DNA from: Talpa occidentalis
Lineage: Eukaryota; Chordata; Mammalia; Eulipotyphla; Talpidae
DNA: 64,000 nucleotides
Assembly: GCF_014898055.3 (NCBI RefSeq)
Contig: NW_023602073.1
Location: 19,887,784-19,951,783 of the forward strand
Direction: 5' to 3'
Below are positions 37,156 to 48,560 of this stretch, one piece after another. The notes under the pieces are model-generated. The model saw only the letters and a list, made by a program, of their open reading frames with translations, made no database searches and was not told where the DNA came from. The translations under genes and the position numbers were made by a program. The first letter of the stretch is position 1, and each line of letters opens with the position of its first letter.

Positions 37156-37496
37156 ATAAGCTGAAATTCCAGATAACAAGGTATAATCATCAAATCAATT
37201 CAACAGAAAAATACTCTGCAGGAACAGTGAATGTAATTATAAGTTTAGGTCCCAAGGTATTGACCAAGAACATCAAACACCCACAGCACCTAGACACTCT
37301 GCTTGTGCCAAAAATATTTCATAATTTAACCTCCAGTGACCAAAGAATGGTTGGAATGGAATGATTTTTTTCCTCCACAGTTCAGATTTTTCTCAATGTG
37401 ACTAACTTCTAAGATCAAGATTTTGAGCTAAGTGCCAGGGGCTCACGTGGACAGCATCTCCTTCTGTTGAGGGGAGATATTGCTGAATATGCTCTG
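37156..37496 (+). promoter_or_regulatory. OR14 unit E: orphan promoter block and 5' exon
   Basis: TCCCAAGGTA at 37250-37259. Exon end TGCTGAATATGCTCTG with consensus donor GTGAGT (GT 37497-37498). No OR coding exon follows; the intron is cut at about 37910 by the old L1 of unit F. Confidence 0.5.
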
Positions 37497-37498
37497 GT

Positions 37499-37909
37499 GA
37501 GTTTCCTTAGGTTCTAAAAAGATAAATTACACAGAATAATGAAAAGTCAATAAGTTACTGGTTTTGAGTGGGTGAAGGCAGTCACTGCTATTTAACTTGT
37601 AAAATATGAAGCACTTTGTATGAGCTATGATTATTTAAATACAAATTATAAATCTGGGAGAGAGCATTGTAAACTCCTTTCTTTCCAGAAACATTTAGTG
37701 GAGTGCAGTTCTCAACTCCCTAGCTATGCCTTTCTTTATGTAATCATCTTAGAAGGAATTCATCGTGAATGTGTGATAGGATGATATATGATATTTCTTG
37801 ATTTCATATTATTCAATGATTTCTAATAGTGACTTATAAGGGATTAGGTGCTTTCCACATAGAGATTACAGGCAAATTGTTCAAGTATGATAGAAAATTT
37901 AAAAACATT
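37499..37909 (+). other. OR14 unit E truncated intron
   Basis: It aligns with the D and F intron starts (GTGAATGTGTGATAGGATGA) and ends at the old L1. Confidence 0.5.
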
Positions 37910-38154
37910 GAGAATGCAATGAGAGGAATTTCATTCTTAATGACTAAGTAATATTCTGTTGTGTATATAAACACATCTGCTTCATACCTCATTCTTTGGT
38001 TGGCAACCTCTTTGCTATTGTAAGTAGTGCTATAATGAACATAGAGGTGCATGTATCATTTCAAAATAATAGTTTCATATTATTTGAATGAAAACCAAGC
38101 ATGGAAATACTGAATCATACTATAGATCTATTTTTATTTTATTTTTGTTTTTTT

Positions 38155-38416
38155 TTTTTAAAGATTTATTTATTTATTTACACAAGCACTGGGTACAGTC
38201 AGAAGCACAGGAGGCTGAAAGAATTGACTAGAGTCATAGCGAGGAACAGAACAGGCAGACTGACAAAATACACTGCTGAGGGGAGCAGTGGACGTGGCAG
38301 GAGAAGTCTGTCATGCCATGTGGGATCCTCACCTAGCGGCCACAGATCAAACTGGTGCAGAGGCTGCGGGCAGCTTCGCAGCCCAGTGCTCATCCGCTGC
38401 ACCACCAGGGTAGGCC
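38155..38416 (-). mobile_element. tRNA-derived SINE with a perfect 17-bp TSD
   Basis: Minus-strand copy flanked by CTATAGATCTATTTTTA at 38120-38136 and 38417-38433. Confidence 0.95.
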
Positions 38417-38994
38417 CTATAGATCTATTTTTAATTTGGAGAAAAATTCATTCTGTTCTTCATGGTAATTGCAACAATATATCAGGGTATGAATTTTCTC
38501 TTTTCTCACCTCTTCTCCAGCACCTGTTGTTTCCTGTCTCCTGGATAATAGCTTCTCACAGGTGTGAAATGAGATGTCACTTTGTCTTCAATATGCCTTC
38601 TCCACAAAACAGAGATGCACATCTTTTCATCAGACTGTTGGATCTGTCTTGTGTGACAAGAGCCTATTCAAATCATCTGGTAATTTTTCAAAACAATTTA
38701 TTTATATATATTTTACATCATTGTTCATTTTTTGAAACAATGTTTTCTTTCTTTTTAGATGTTTTTTAATTTTGAACTGTATTAGTTGAGTATATGTTTT
38801 GGATATTAATCTCTTGTCTGACATATGGTTTGCAGATGTCCCCTCCCATTCAGCAGGATGCATTTTCCTTCTAATGGTTCCTTTGACGGAGCAGAAGCTC
38901 TTCAGTTTCACTGATTTTGTTTTAATTTCCCTTTATGTTGGAATCCAATCCTCAGAGTCATCTTTAAGGCCTATTTTTTTCCTTTACTTTTTTT

Positions 38995-39252
38995 TTAAAA
39001 TTTCTTTATTTATTTATACAAGCACTGGGTACAGTCAGAAGCACGGGAGGGTGAGAGGATTCACCAGAGCCAGAGCTGGGAACAGAACAGGCAGACTGAC
39101 GAAATACACTGCTGAGGGGAGCAGTGGGCGGCAGGAGAGGTCTGTGTGCCATGTGGGACCCTCGCTGGTGGCCAGGGATCGAAACGGCGCTGCAGAGGCT
39201 GCAGGCAGCTTTGCAGCCCAGTGCTCAACTGCTGCGCCACCAAGGGAGGCCC
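38995..39252 (-). mobile_element. tRNA-derived SINE inserted beside an older SINE
   Basis: Minus-strand copy. It appears to have entered the tail side of the SINE at 39268; short TTTTCCTT repeats flank it. Confidence 0.88.
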
Positions 39253-39267
39253 TTCTTTTCCTTCTTT

Positions 39268-39530
39268 AAAAAGATTTATTTATTCATGCATACAAGAACC
39301 AGGGCACAGGCCAGATGTGCAGGAGGGTGAGAGGATTCACATGAGACAGAGCGGGGAACAGAACAGGCAGACTGATTGGAACACTGCTGAGGGGAGCAGT
39401 GGGGTGAGACAGGAGAGGTCTGCCATGCCATGTGGGTGTCTTGTGGCTGGCAGGGATTGAACTAGCAATGCAGAGGCTGCAGACGGCTTCACAGCACTGT
39501 GCTCAACCACCTGTGCCACCAGGGAGAACC
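39268..39530 (-). mobile_element. tRNA-derived SINE
   Basis: Minus-strand copy of the CATACAAGAACCAGGGCACAGG subtype. Flanks AGGCCTATTT (before the SINE pair, near 38967) and ATGCCTATTT (39533-39542) look like its TSD. Confidence 0.88.
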
Positions 39531-39690
39531 TAATGCCTATTTCAATAAACTTTTTGTCTCTCTTTCCCAATGTATTTTATGGTTTCAGATTATCACTAAG
39601 GTATAAGTCAGTGAGTTTAGGGTCTATATTTTCTGCCTTGTTCTAGGTATTCTCTTCAAGTTTTTTTTTTCTATTATGAACATATTTTTG

Positions 39691-40014
39691 TAATAAGTAA
39701 AAATTTCATGTAAATAGGTATAATAATTACTTCAAACAATAGAAAAATACTCTGTGGGATCAATGAATGTAATTGCAAATTTTGATCCCAAGGTATTTAC
39801 CGAGAATTATGAATGCCCACAGCACCAACACACTCTGCTTGTGCCAAAGAGATACTCTAACCTCCAGAGGCCAAAGAAGGGTTGAAAGGGACTTATTTTT
39901 CTACACATTCAGATTTTTCTAAATGTGACTGAATACAGAGACAGACTTTGAGCTAAGTGTCAGTTGCTCACACTGACACTTCAGTTGAGGGAAACAGTTT
40001 GTGACTATGCTCTG
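39691..40014 (+). promoter_or_regulatory. OR14 unit F: putative promoter block and 5' exon with a GC donor
   Basis: TCCCAAGGTA at 39786-39795. The exon ends GACTATGCTCTG, followed by GCGAGT, so the donor dinucleotide is GC (40015-40016) instead of GT. Confidence 0.5.
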
Positions 40015-40016
40015 GC

Positions 40017-40577
40017 GAGTTTCCTTAGAATCTAAAACGATAGATTTCACAGAAAAATTGAAAGCCCAGAAGTTGCTGGTTTTGAGTGGATGATAGAATC
40101 AGTCACTGGTACTTACTTGTAAAATATGAAATATTATGTATGAACTATGAGAATAAATAGATATTACGAATCTGGGAGAGAACATAAATGCTCCTTCCTT
40201 TCCAGAAACATTTTGTAGAGTGTAGTTCCCACCTGCCTAGCAATGCCTTTCTTTATGTAACCATCTCAGCAATAATTCAGTGTGAATGTGTGATGGGATG
40301 GCACACTCTGATATTCCTTGTGTTCATGTTATTCATTGACTTGTATCATAGTGACTTATAGAGATATGAGGTGCTTTCCACATCAGAGATCATAGATAAC
40401 TTGTCAAAGTGGGCTAGAGACATTAAAGTACTGAGCTTGATGAAATATTTTAATGAGATACAAATAACCACATACTCCATCTTTACAATGTATCACAAGT
40501 AATATATAAATATTTGATTGAAAGGGCGTTATAATCCATGCTTCTGCTCACAATCACTTGTTCAGCCTCCGGATTTC
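40017..40577 (+). other. OR14 unit F intron, first part
   Basis: AT-rich. It aligns with unit D 20708-21260. Confidence 0.5.
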
Positions 40578-40610
40578 ATCATTTTTTTTTTTTTTAAAGA
40601 TTTATTTTGT

Positions 40611-41626
40611 GCAGTGATAGTGAAGGCGAAGATAAACAGCTGGGACTACATCAAATTAAAGAGCTTCTGCACAGCAAAAGAGACAATAACAAAAACAAAG
40701 AGAAACCCCACCAACTGGGAGAACATTTTTGCACACAACACTAATGATAAAGGATTGATCACAAAAATCTGCAAAGAGCTGATGAGACTCAGCAACAACA
40801 AAGAAAAGAATCCAGTCAAAAAATGGGCAGAAGAGCTAAAAAGAAACTTCTCTGAAGAGGAAATGCAAATGGCCAACAGGCATATGAAAAAATGTTCAAC
40901 ATCACCTGTAATCAAGGAAATGCAAATCAAAACTACCATGAGATACCATCTTACACCAGTGAGAATGGCACATATTAAAAAAACTAGCAACACAAATGTT
41001 GGCGAGGTTGTGGAGAAAAAGGAACTCTTCTACACTGTTGGTGGGAGTGCAAACTGCTCCAACCACTATGGAGAGCTGTGTGGAGATTTCTGGACCTACT
41101 AAACATAGAGCTCCCATATGATCCAGCAATTCCACTCCTAGATATTTACCCAAAGGACACAGAAACATCAATTCCAAAGAGCACCTGCACCCCTATGTTT
41201 ATAGCAGCACTATTTACAATAGCTAAGCTTTGGAAACAACCCAAATGCCCAAAAATAGATGACTGGATCAAGAAGATGTGGTACATATACACCATGGAAT
41301 ATTACTCATCATTCTAAAAAGATAAACACATGCAATTTGCAGCAACATGGATGGCGCTGGAAGGGATCATGCTCAGCGAAATAAGCCAAAAAGAAAAAGA
41401 AAAATACCTGATGGTCTCACTCATAGCAGGAATCTAGAAAACTTAAATAAGGGTCCAGGAAAATGAATAACTATAAGAATGTGAAAATCAAAATCAACAG
41501 AAAACTATGAACCAGAGACACTTTTTGAGGGGGTGTGGGGCAGGAGGGGAGGAATTGGGGTCAGAATGGGGGGGTTGCAATTATATGGGGGAATATAAAA
41601 ATAAAATTTATTATTTAAAAAAAAAA
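40611..41626 (+). mobile_element. LINE-1, 5'-truncated, with internal poly(A)
   Basis: ORF2 C-terminal part ([19 protein letters not shown] ... WGECK-like WWECK changed at [10 protein letters not shown] by a frameshift ... [13 protein letters not shown]), G-rich 3'UTR and its own A10 at 41617-41626. The 16-bp repeat TAAAGATTTATTTTGT occurs before it (40595-40610) and only after a second poly(A) at 42331-42346. Confidence 0.9.
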
Positions 41627-42330
41627 CTATGTAAACCCCTTCTTTCTTCAAAAGTCAGTTCAGGCACCCACCTCCTCCAGGAAGCCTTACTTGATGTCCT
41701 AGTCTGATGTATATATTTCTAGTGCACCTTGTATTTAACCCAACTGAGCCTTATCACTCATTAGTATAATTGCCCATCTTTCCCACTAAGCTAAGAGCTC
41801 CTGGAAGGCGGGAGTTTGGGAGGAAATGGGAGTAGTATTTATTTGATTTGAATTCTAGGCACCTGGCATATGGAACAGGCACCTGGCATATTTGTGGAGA
41901 GGGGAAAGGGTAGGTAGCAGGAATAGCTTAAGCAAAGGCATGATCAGAATGTTTGGGGGTATCTGATCTCAGATGGATCCTGACCCATCTTTTGTCCAAA
42001 GTGAGGAATTCCTAGGAAGAGACCTCACGACTATATTTTTTGTGCTTCTGCATATGAACAAGGGTCTCATTCTTAGGGAACAATTCCTTCATCCTTTCTA
42101 AGAAGAATGAATTGGGTCATTTGGAATCAATAGGACAGAAGGCACAATGATCATACCCTATGGATATGCAGACCCGTTTCTGCCTGGGTCTTCTTGGGAC
42201 AATGATTATCTGACCTTCACTTCCTTATCAGTCCATCTACCACACTTAGTTCTAAAACAGGCTTGAAATCAGCCATGTCAAACAGACTGAACGAGGAAGT
42301 AAGTTTGGCCAGGTCTGTAAAAAAAAAAAA
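41627..42330 (+). other. Putative L1 3'-transduced segment ending in poly(A)
   Basis: About 690 bases unrelated to L1, then A12 at 42319-42330, directly before the second copy of the L1 TSD. Its first part is a LINE-2 relic (41640-41910). The rest (41911-42318) is single-copy in this window with no ORF of note. Confidence 0.65.
41640..41910 (+). mobile_element. LINE-2 (L2) 3' end relic
   Basis: CACCTCCTCCAGGAAGCCTT near the start, then AAGAGCTCCTGGAAGGCGGG and TAGGCACCTGGCATA, the order seen in ancient mammalian L2 3' ends. Confidence 0.75.
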
Positions 42331-42606
42331 TAAAGATTTATTTTGTATTAATACAAGAACCAGCATACAGGTCGGATGTGTGGGAGGGTGAGAGCATTCA
42401 CCAGAGACAGAGTGGGGAATAGAACAGGTAGAATGACCGAGATACACTGCTGGAGCCGTGGGTGTTTGCCAGAGACATTTGCAGCATCATGTGTTTTGCT
42501 CCACGGCCTGTGGGGATCCAACTGGCAGTGCAGAGGCTGCAGACAGCTTCACAACGCTGCACTTAACCGTGGGCGCCAACAGGGAAGCCCCTCCAGATAT
42601 CATCTA

Positions 42607-42970
42607 ATCAATCCTCAGGGAAAATTCTGCATGGACTGTATAAAACATTTTAATGTAAACCAACATCGGTGTTCCAAAGCTCCATTAGCAATTATATTTT
42701 TTAGAGTTATTAATTTATTATATACATTCATCATTCATTTTCTTTGATTGAAATGGGCAATACTAAAATTTAGAAATTCATTACACATGTTTCCACAACT
42801 GAGTCAAAGTATGTTAAAATTGCTTGGATTATTAGTGATATTCAGAACCACTTCATGTTTGAGATGAAGTGGTGATTTCAACTGGCTTCTTGCCAAACTT
42901 GATTGAGTCTGGGGAGTTTAGTAGGTTAAGTCACAGTAATTGTGTCAATGGATCCTTTTTTTTCTTCTAA
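42607..42970 (+). other. OR14 unit F intron end with mutated acceptor
   Basis: It aligns with unit D 21265-21346 plus 22268-22545 without the L1 there. The acceptor position reads CTTCTAA|CC, so the AG seen in unit D (22544-22545) is AA at 42969-42970. Confidence 0.6.
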
Positions 42971-43985
42971 CCAACATCACTGAGAAATTAAAAAGAAATA
43001 TGGCTAAATTCACTAATGTGTTATATTCACTAAATATGGCTAATTTCACTATGAGTGGGTTTCTTCTGATGGGATTTTCAGACAAGCCTGAGCTAGAACT
43101 CGTCCATGCTTCTCTGTTCTTAGTTTTATATACCATGGCAGTAACTGCAATCTCCTCATTATCATCGCAACGTCCATGGACAATAGTCTCCACTCACCCA
43201 TGTATTTCTTCCTGAAACATCTGTCCCTCCTGGATGTGTCCTACATTTCCGTGACTGTGCCAAGGTCCATTTACAACTCTTTCATGCACAGTGGTTACAT
43301 TTCCCTCTGGGAATGCATAGTGCAGTGTTTTGTTTTCATTCTCTGTGCTTTTGCTGAGGTATTCATGCTCACAGTGATGTCTTATGATCGCTATGTGGCC
43401 ATCTGCATTCCACTGTGCTGTGAAATCATCATGGATGTTTGCACCTGTGCTTATGGAGTCCTAGGTGTCTGGATCACTGGGGTCATTTCTGCAACCATGC
43501 ACACAGCTGGCACTTTCTCCATGCATTTCTGTGGTTCCCGTGTCATTCACCAGTTCTTTCTCCATGCACTTCTGTGGTGACAGTGGATGTCACCAGTGAC
43601 ATCCCCCAGCTCCTGAAACTCTCTTGTTCTAATGAGTATATTAGCGAGTTTAGGGTCAGTGTGTTTTTGGTTTTTATGTCCCTTCCTTGCGTTATCCTCA
43701 TTGGAGTGTCCTATGCACAGATACTCTCTACAGTGCTGAGGATGTGAAGTGCCGAGGGCAGAGCTAAGGCCTTTTCCACTTGCCTTCTCCACCTCACTAT
43801 CATCATTTTGTTTATTTCAACCAGTGGCTTTGCGTTTCTCAAGCCACCTTCTGACTCTCCAAGTGCACTGCACATTTTGCTCACTATTATGTACACTGTT
43901 GTCCCCCCAACACTCAACCCTGAGAAATAAACCCATGAAGGCAGCACTCTGAAAGGTTTTCCAGAGTAGAAAATCTGACCTATTT
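42971..43985 (+). pseudogene. OR14-family olfactory receptor pseudogene (unit F)
   Basis: There are two in-frame starts 36 bases apart (43000 and 43036) from a small duplication of the MANFT start. A base is lost at the TM1 GN motif (near 43148), shifting frame. The body then reads PMYFFLKHLSLLDVSYISVT, MSYDRYVAICIPLCCEI, FSMHFCG. An insertion of about 45 bases duplicating TTTCTCCATGCA.TTCTGTGG (43514-43535 and 43557-43578) disrupts loop 2. A TGA follows VLRM at about 43745. The TM7 end lacks the NP.IY codons (CACTCAACCCTGAGAAATAA). It is the most damaged of the OR14 copies by event count. Confidence 0.95.
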
Positions 43986-45060
43986 TGTTGAGGCACATCT
44001 GTTAATTCTTGTTTGGGAAAAGTTAAAAATATACTGGAACACTTTGTGATACAAGTGCAAATAATTGAATATATGAGAGAATCAAGACGAGTACTGAAGC
44101 TCAGGAGCAACCTCTAGAAAAGATGACTAATCTCTCAGCTTCTGAAGAGGAATTTTATTATTTGCAGGGAAATCTTTCAAGGTATGGATAGGTTCCTGTT
44201 TTATGTATTTATGTGATATATCCTCTATACATTGAAGAATACTGGGAAGGTTTTTAAAATTTTCCCTATTTAATGATTCATTTGTAGGGAACTGGGAGTT
44301 TCAGTCCTGCCATAAACATCAGTGCAGTGTTTCCTTGAAGTTACTGAGTTGTCTTGAGACTGCAGTTTCAGCTACATGTCCCTATGAATAAAGTGATTTA
44401 TTCACAGGATTTATTCACAGGAACATGAATATATCACTTTATTTATAGGAAGCATTTTCCTGGGACACTTTCTTCTGTATGAGGCCACTGCATCTTCATT
44501 CTTGACATGTGCCATTTAGGTGGGATGAGGGAGGAGGGTACACACTTAATTGTCAGCTTTGGTGAACCAAACATAACACAATCAATCAAATATTCAAAGC
44601 TCATGAAGAAATGAGTTTATGGAAATTCATCATATCAGACAGTTGTTGTAAGTATAGCGTGCTAAGTAAAAAATATTCACACAGCAGTGCTATAAGCATT
44701 ACTGCTTCAAATGCAATAGGTTAAAATCTCACCCCATGAAACCAGATTGAAAAAATTGCCATAATTTTAAAGCAGCTAGCTTAATCTCTTCAGGGATCAT
44801 TTCTATCAGCATGATGGAAAACAGTAAACATGAGGTTCTTTTCTCAGTTTATCTTGTTACACTGGAGTTGGGCTACTACATCACAGCTGCATGTAGAGTG
44901 AAACAACCCAGCTCTCAGCACCCGCTTAACACCCATTGTGTGCCTCAAAGTCCTCCATGAGCAACAGACCGTGGTCACTCTGCAAAAATCTCATTATACC
45001 ATTTCTTTGTGACTTAAATTGCATTGAAATAATTGTCATTTACATGGGAGGAATGTTAAA
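43986..45060. other. Downstream flank of OR14 unit F, non-coding
   Basis: About 44740 onwards matches unit D's flank. 43990-44735 has no match that I see and no gene. Confidence 0.5.
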
Positions 45061-46190
45061 ATAACACAATAATCTATCAGTCCCATCCCATCCTCCTTCC
45101 ATCTCTAGTAGCTTCAATTCTCCAATGATGTATCTGGGCTTGGTTTTGCTTTAGATTTGTCAATTCCTTTTATATTTTGTTCTGTATTTTCCACATATTA
45201 GTGGCATCATCTGTTTTTCTTTCTCTCTCTGATGTTGCACTTAGCATAATCCCTTCAAGTTCCGTCCATGCTGTTCAAATTGCAAGATTTCTTTTTTTAT
45301 AGTTGAGTATATTCTCTTATGTATGCAGATAACATCTTTATACAGATAACAAACCTTTAAAAAAGATTTATTTATTCATACAAGAACCAGGGTACAGGCC
45401 AGATGCATGGGAGGGTGAGAGGATTCACCAGAGACAGAGCAGGGAACAGAACAGGCAGACTGACGAAATACACTGCTGAAGGGAGCAGCAGATGAGGCAG
45501 GAGAGGTCTGTTGCACCATGTGGGATTCTTGCTGGCTGGCCAGGATCGAACCTGCAATGCAGAAGCTGTGGACAGCTTCACAGTGTGGAGCTCAACAGCC
45601 TGTGTCACCAGGAGCCCCCCAGATAACATCTTTTTAAAACAATGCTTTGCTGTTTACATAACTTGATTAATGTAAATTGTACTGTAGTTAGAAAGGGGTG
45701 TGTATATCCCTTCAAATTAGTGGTTTTGTAATCTCTGGGTAGATACTAAGGAGTGGAAATAATGGATCACTGAGTAGATTTTTCTTCAATATTTGAATAC
45801 TCTGTAGGGTTCCATAGGGACTAGACCAATCTATATCCTCGTCATTGGTATGTAAGGGTTTGTTTTTCTGCCTATGCTCATCAATATTTGTGATGTCTAA
45901 TTTTTTTTTAAATGGATCTTTTTTATTAGAGTGAGTTGGTATTCAATGATTTGATTTGCATTTCCCTGAATATTAGTGATGCTGATCACTTTTTGGTGTT
46001 CCTTTTGGTCATCTATATTTCTTTGAGATGTGTTATTTACTTCTGTACAATTTTGATTGGGAAATTCGTTTTCCTTTTGATGAGAGTTGTATGAGTTCTT
46101 TTGAGATCTTGGACATTAGCATCTTTTCATGTGTAAGATGTGCAAATGTTATTTTCCTTCTATGGTAGTATATTTTAGTTGAGCAAGGAA
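45061..46190 (-). mobile_element. Old LINE-1 (L1M-like), split by a SINE
   Basis: Paralog of 23880-25080 (TAGCATAATCCCTTCAAGTT, TTGCATTTCCCTGAATATTA). Confidence 0.65.
45358..45619 (-). mobile_element. tRNA-derived SINE with TSD
   Basis: Minus-strand copy. CAGATAACATCTTT occurs at 45326-45339 and 45620-45633; about 18 tail-side bases lie between the first copy and the SINE. Confidence 0.9.
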
Positions 46191-46619
46191 AAAAACTGAG
46201 AAAACAACTCTTACTGTGGTATTAGAAATATTTACATATTAATGATAACTTAAAATGTAAATAAACTAAGTTATATCAAAATACAGCTCTATTTTGACAC
46301 TCTCTGTTGAGAAATCTGTTACCATTAAATGGATTAAAGATAAGGACCAACTCAAAAGGAACCAACTTCTGATGATAAGCTTACCAGGTTTAGGAATCCA
46401 ATCAACAGCATTTTTTTATGGTTAATAATATATTACTCTATTCTTGCAAGTTGCTAATAGAAAAACAAATCTCATGACAAAACTATATAGGAACTATGTG
46501 ACATGATAGGTGTATCAGAAAATACTACAGTGATTATCATTTTGCAAATTATGTGTCAAATCAAGACATTGTACACCTTAAAACTTACACAGTCATACTC
46601 AAAGTTATATTCAATAAAT

Positions 46620-47990
46620 TTTTATTAAAAGCTATACCCAACTTTTGCTGTCTGCAAAGCATTTACTTTAGATTCTGGGGCTCTCATAGTGTGAAACAAA
46701 AAAGATGGAAAATTATATTCTATGCAAATGGTAAACAAAGGACAACATAGGTAGCAATATCTGCATGAAGTAAAAAGGACATTACATAAAAACGCATGAG
46801 AAGCCAAAAACATTTTTAAATAATGATAGAGATCAATTCATCAAGAGGATACACACACACACACACACACACACATACACACCAACCATCAAAGTATTCA
46901 AATTTAAAGTAAATTTTCATATATCTGCAGTTAGAAAGACAGCAGCACAATAATTAAAGGTGGTTTATATAACACAATTTCAAAAATGGATAGTTTACAT
47001 AAACAACAATCAGTAATGAAATATTGAGTTGAACTACACTGTAGACCAAAGAAACATATACAATCTTTCCAATCAACAGAGCAGAACACATTTTTCTCCA
47101 GTGCACAAGGAACATTCTCCTGGATAATAATATATTATGTCAAAAAAACAAGTATTAACAGATAGAAGATAATAGAAACCATGTCAATGTAGAATATCTT
47201 TTCTGACCACCATGTTATGGTATTAGAAATAGATAAAAAGAAAACTTCACAACAGTGGAAACTAAACAACACAGTTCTTACAATCAATAAGTAAAAGAAG
47301 AAATCAAGAGAGAAATAAAAAAGTGTTTTGGTACAAATGAAAATGTACACATAGCATACTAAAAGTTATGGCATGTAACACTAGCTCCAGAAGAAACTTA
47401 TACCTATTTAACAAACATCCCAATTTTATAGGTCAGAGATTAGCCAAGAAAAACAACCTAAGTTCAAATTTAGAAGATGGAATGAAATAAGGAACAGGAT
47501 AAAAGAAATAAAATAGCCTAGAGAAAGGGAATTATCAGAAATAGGAAGAACTGGTTATTTGAAAAGATAAGCAAAATTGAAAAAAACTTTAGCTAGACTA
47601 ACAAAAATAGATCTTAAGCAAAACTGGAAATGATGACAAGACATTACAACTGATGCCACCAATACAAAGGATTACAAGAAACCACTATAAACATTGATAT
47701 GACAACAAATTTAATACCTTGTCGAAACAGATCTTTTCCTAGAAATGTACGTGATGGTAACACTAAATTACCAAGGAAAGAAAATTTCACAGGTCAATAT
47801 TGAGTAATCAAGTTGAACAAACAACAAAAATGATAAAAATCATGATCATTTCAGTAGTTAGACAAAACATTTAGCAAAGTTCAATATCCTTTCAGGATAA
47901 AAATTCTAACAATTAGGTGTAGTAATAAAGGCCACGTAATGTAATAAAGGCCATATATGTAGCCATCTCTCATTCAGGGAAACATGAAAA
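46620..47990 (+). mobile_element. Old LINE-1 ORF2 relic
   Basis: The endonuclease start (TTTTGCTGTCTGCAAAGCATT, TATTCTATGCAAATGGTAAAC) matches the unit D fragment at 25500. Later parts (ATTTTTCTCCAGTGCACAAG, GACCACCATGTTATGG) keep the ORF2 order with heavy decay. Confidence 0.65.
46850..46880 (+). repeat. (CA)n microsatellite
   Basis: About 15 AC units with one T interruption. Confidence 0.95.
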
Positions 47991-48107
47991 GGTAACTGTC
48001 CCCTTCAATTTTTAAATTGAAAGGAGATTCATCTTTTTTAACATCACAATCTCTTTGTCCAAAGCAAAGGTACCTTGGATTTTGTTATTTTTCATATTAA
48101 TTTTTTT

Positions 48108-48365
48108 TAAGATTTATTTATTTATGCACATAAGAGCTGGGGTACAGGCCAGAGGTGTAGGGGGTGAGAGGATTCACCAGAGACAGAATGGGGAACACAA
48201 CAGGCAGATTGACTAAATACACTGCTGAGGGGCGCAGCAGGTGAGAGAGGAGAGGTCTGCTGCGCTATGTGGGTTGCTCCCTGGTCAGGGATCGAACTGG
48301 TGCTGCAGTGGCTGCAGATAGCTTCATAGGTTGCATTTTAACCCCTTACACCACCAGGGAGGCCC
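48108..48365 (-). mobile_element. tRNA-derived SINE with a short TSD
   Basis: Minus-strand copy between CATATTAAT (about 48091) and CATATTAAT (48367). Confidence 0.88.
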
Positions 48366-48560
48366 CCATATTAATAATTTTGATATTACTATAAACTCAT
48401 AGATAAAGTGTTAGAGAAAATTTTAGATTTCACTATGACCAAGACCTAACCCAAATTAAAAATACGTGTTTAACTTCTATGTAGCTGTCATGAAACCTCT
48501 ACCTGAAGAGTTATAGGACCTCATTACATCTCTAGGACACCACATTTACTCCTTAAATGT
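48366..48560. other. Spacer, nothing recognised
   Basis: AT-rich and non-coding. Confidence 0.4.

Larger units (their letters stand above)
37910..39690 (-). mobile_element. Old LINE-1 (L1M-like) preceding OR14 unit F, split by three SINEs
   Basis: AATGACTAAGTAATATTCTG ... TTCCTTCTAATGGTTCCTTT ... GTGAGTTTAGGGTCTATATT. SINEs lie at 38155, 38995 and 39268. Confidence 0.7.
40583..42592 (-). mobile_element. tRNA-derived SINE split by an L1 insertion
   Basis: The poly-T and first tail bases lie at 40583-40610; the body resumes at 42347 and ends AGGGAAGCCCCT near 42592. A diverged TSD flanks the whole (CCGGATTTCATCAT 40569-40582; CCAGATATCATCTA 42593-42606). The L1 with its transduced segment occupies the middle. 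Confidence 0.8.
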
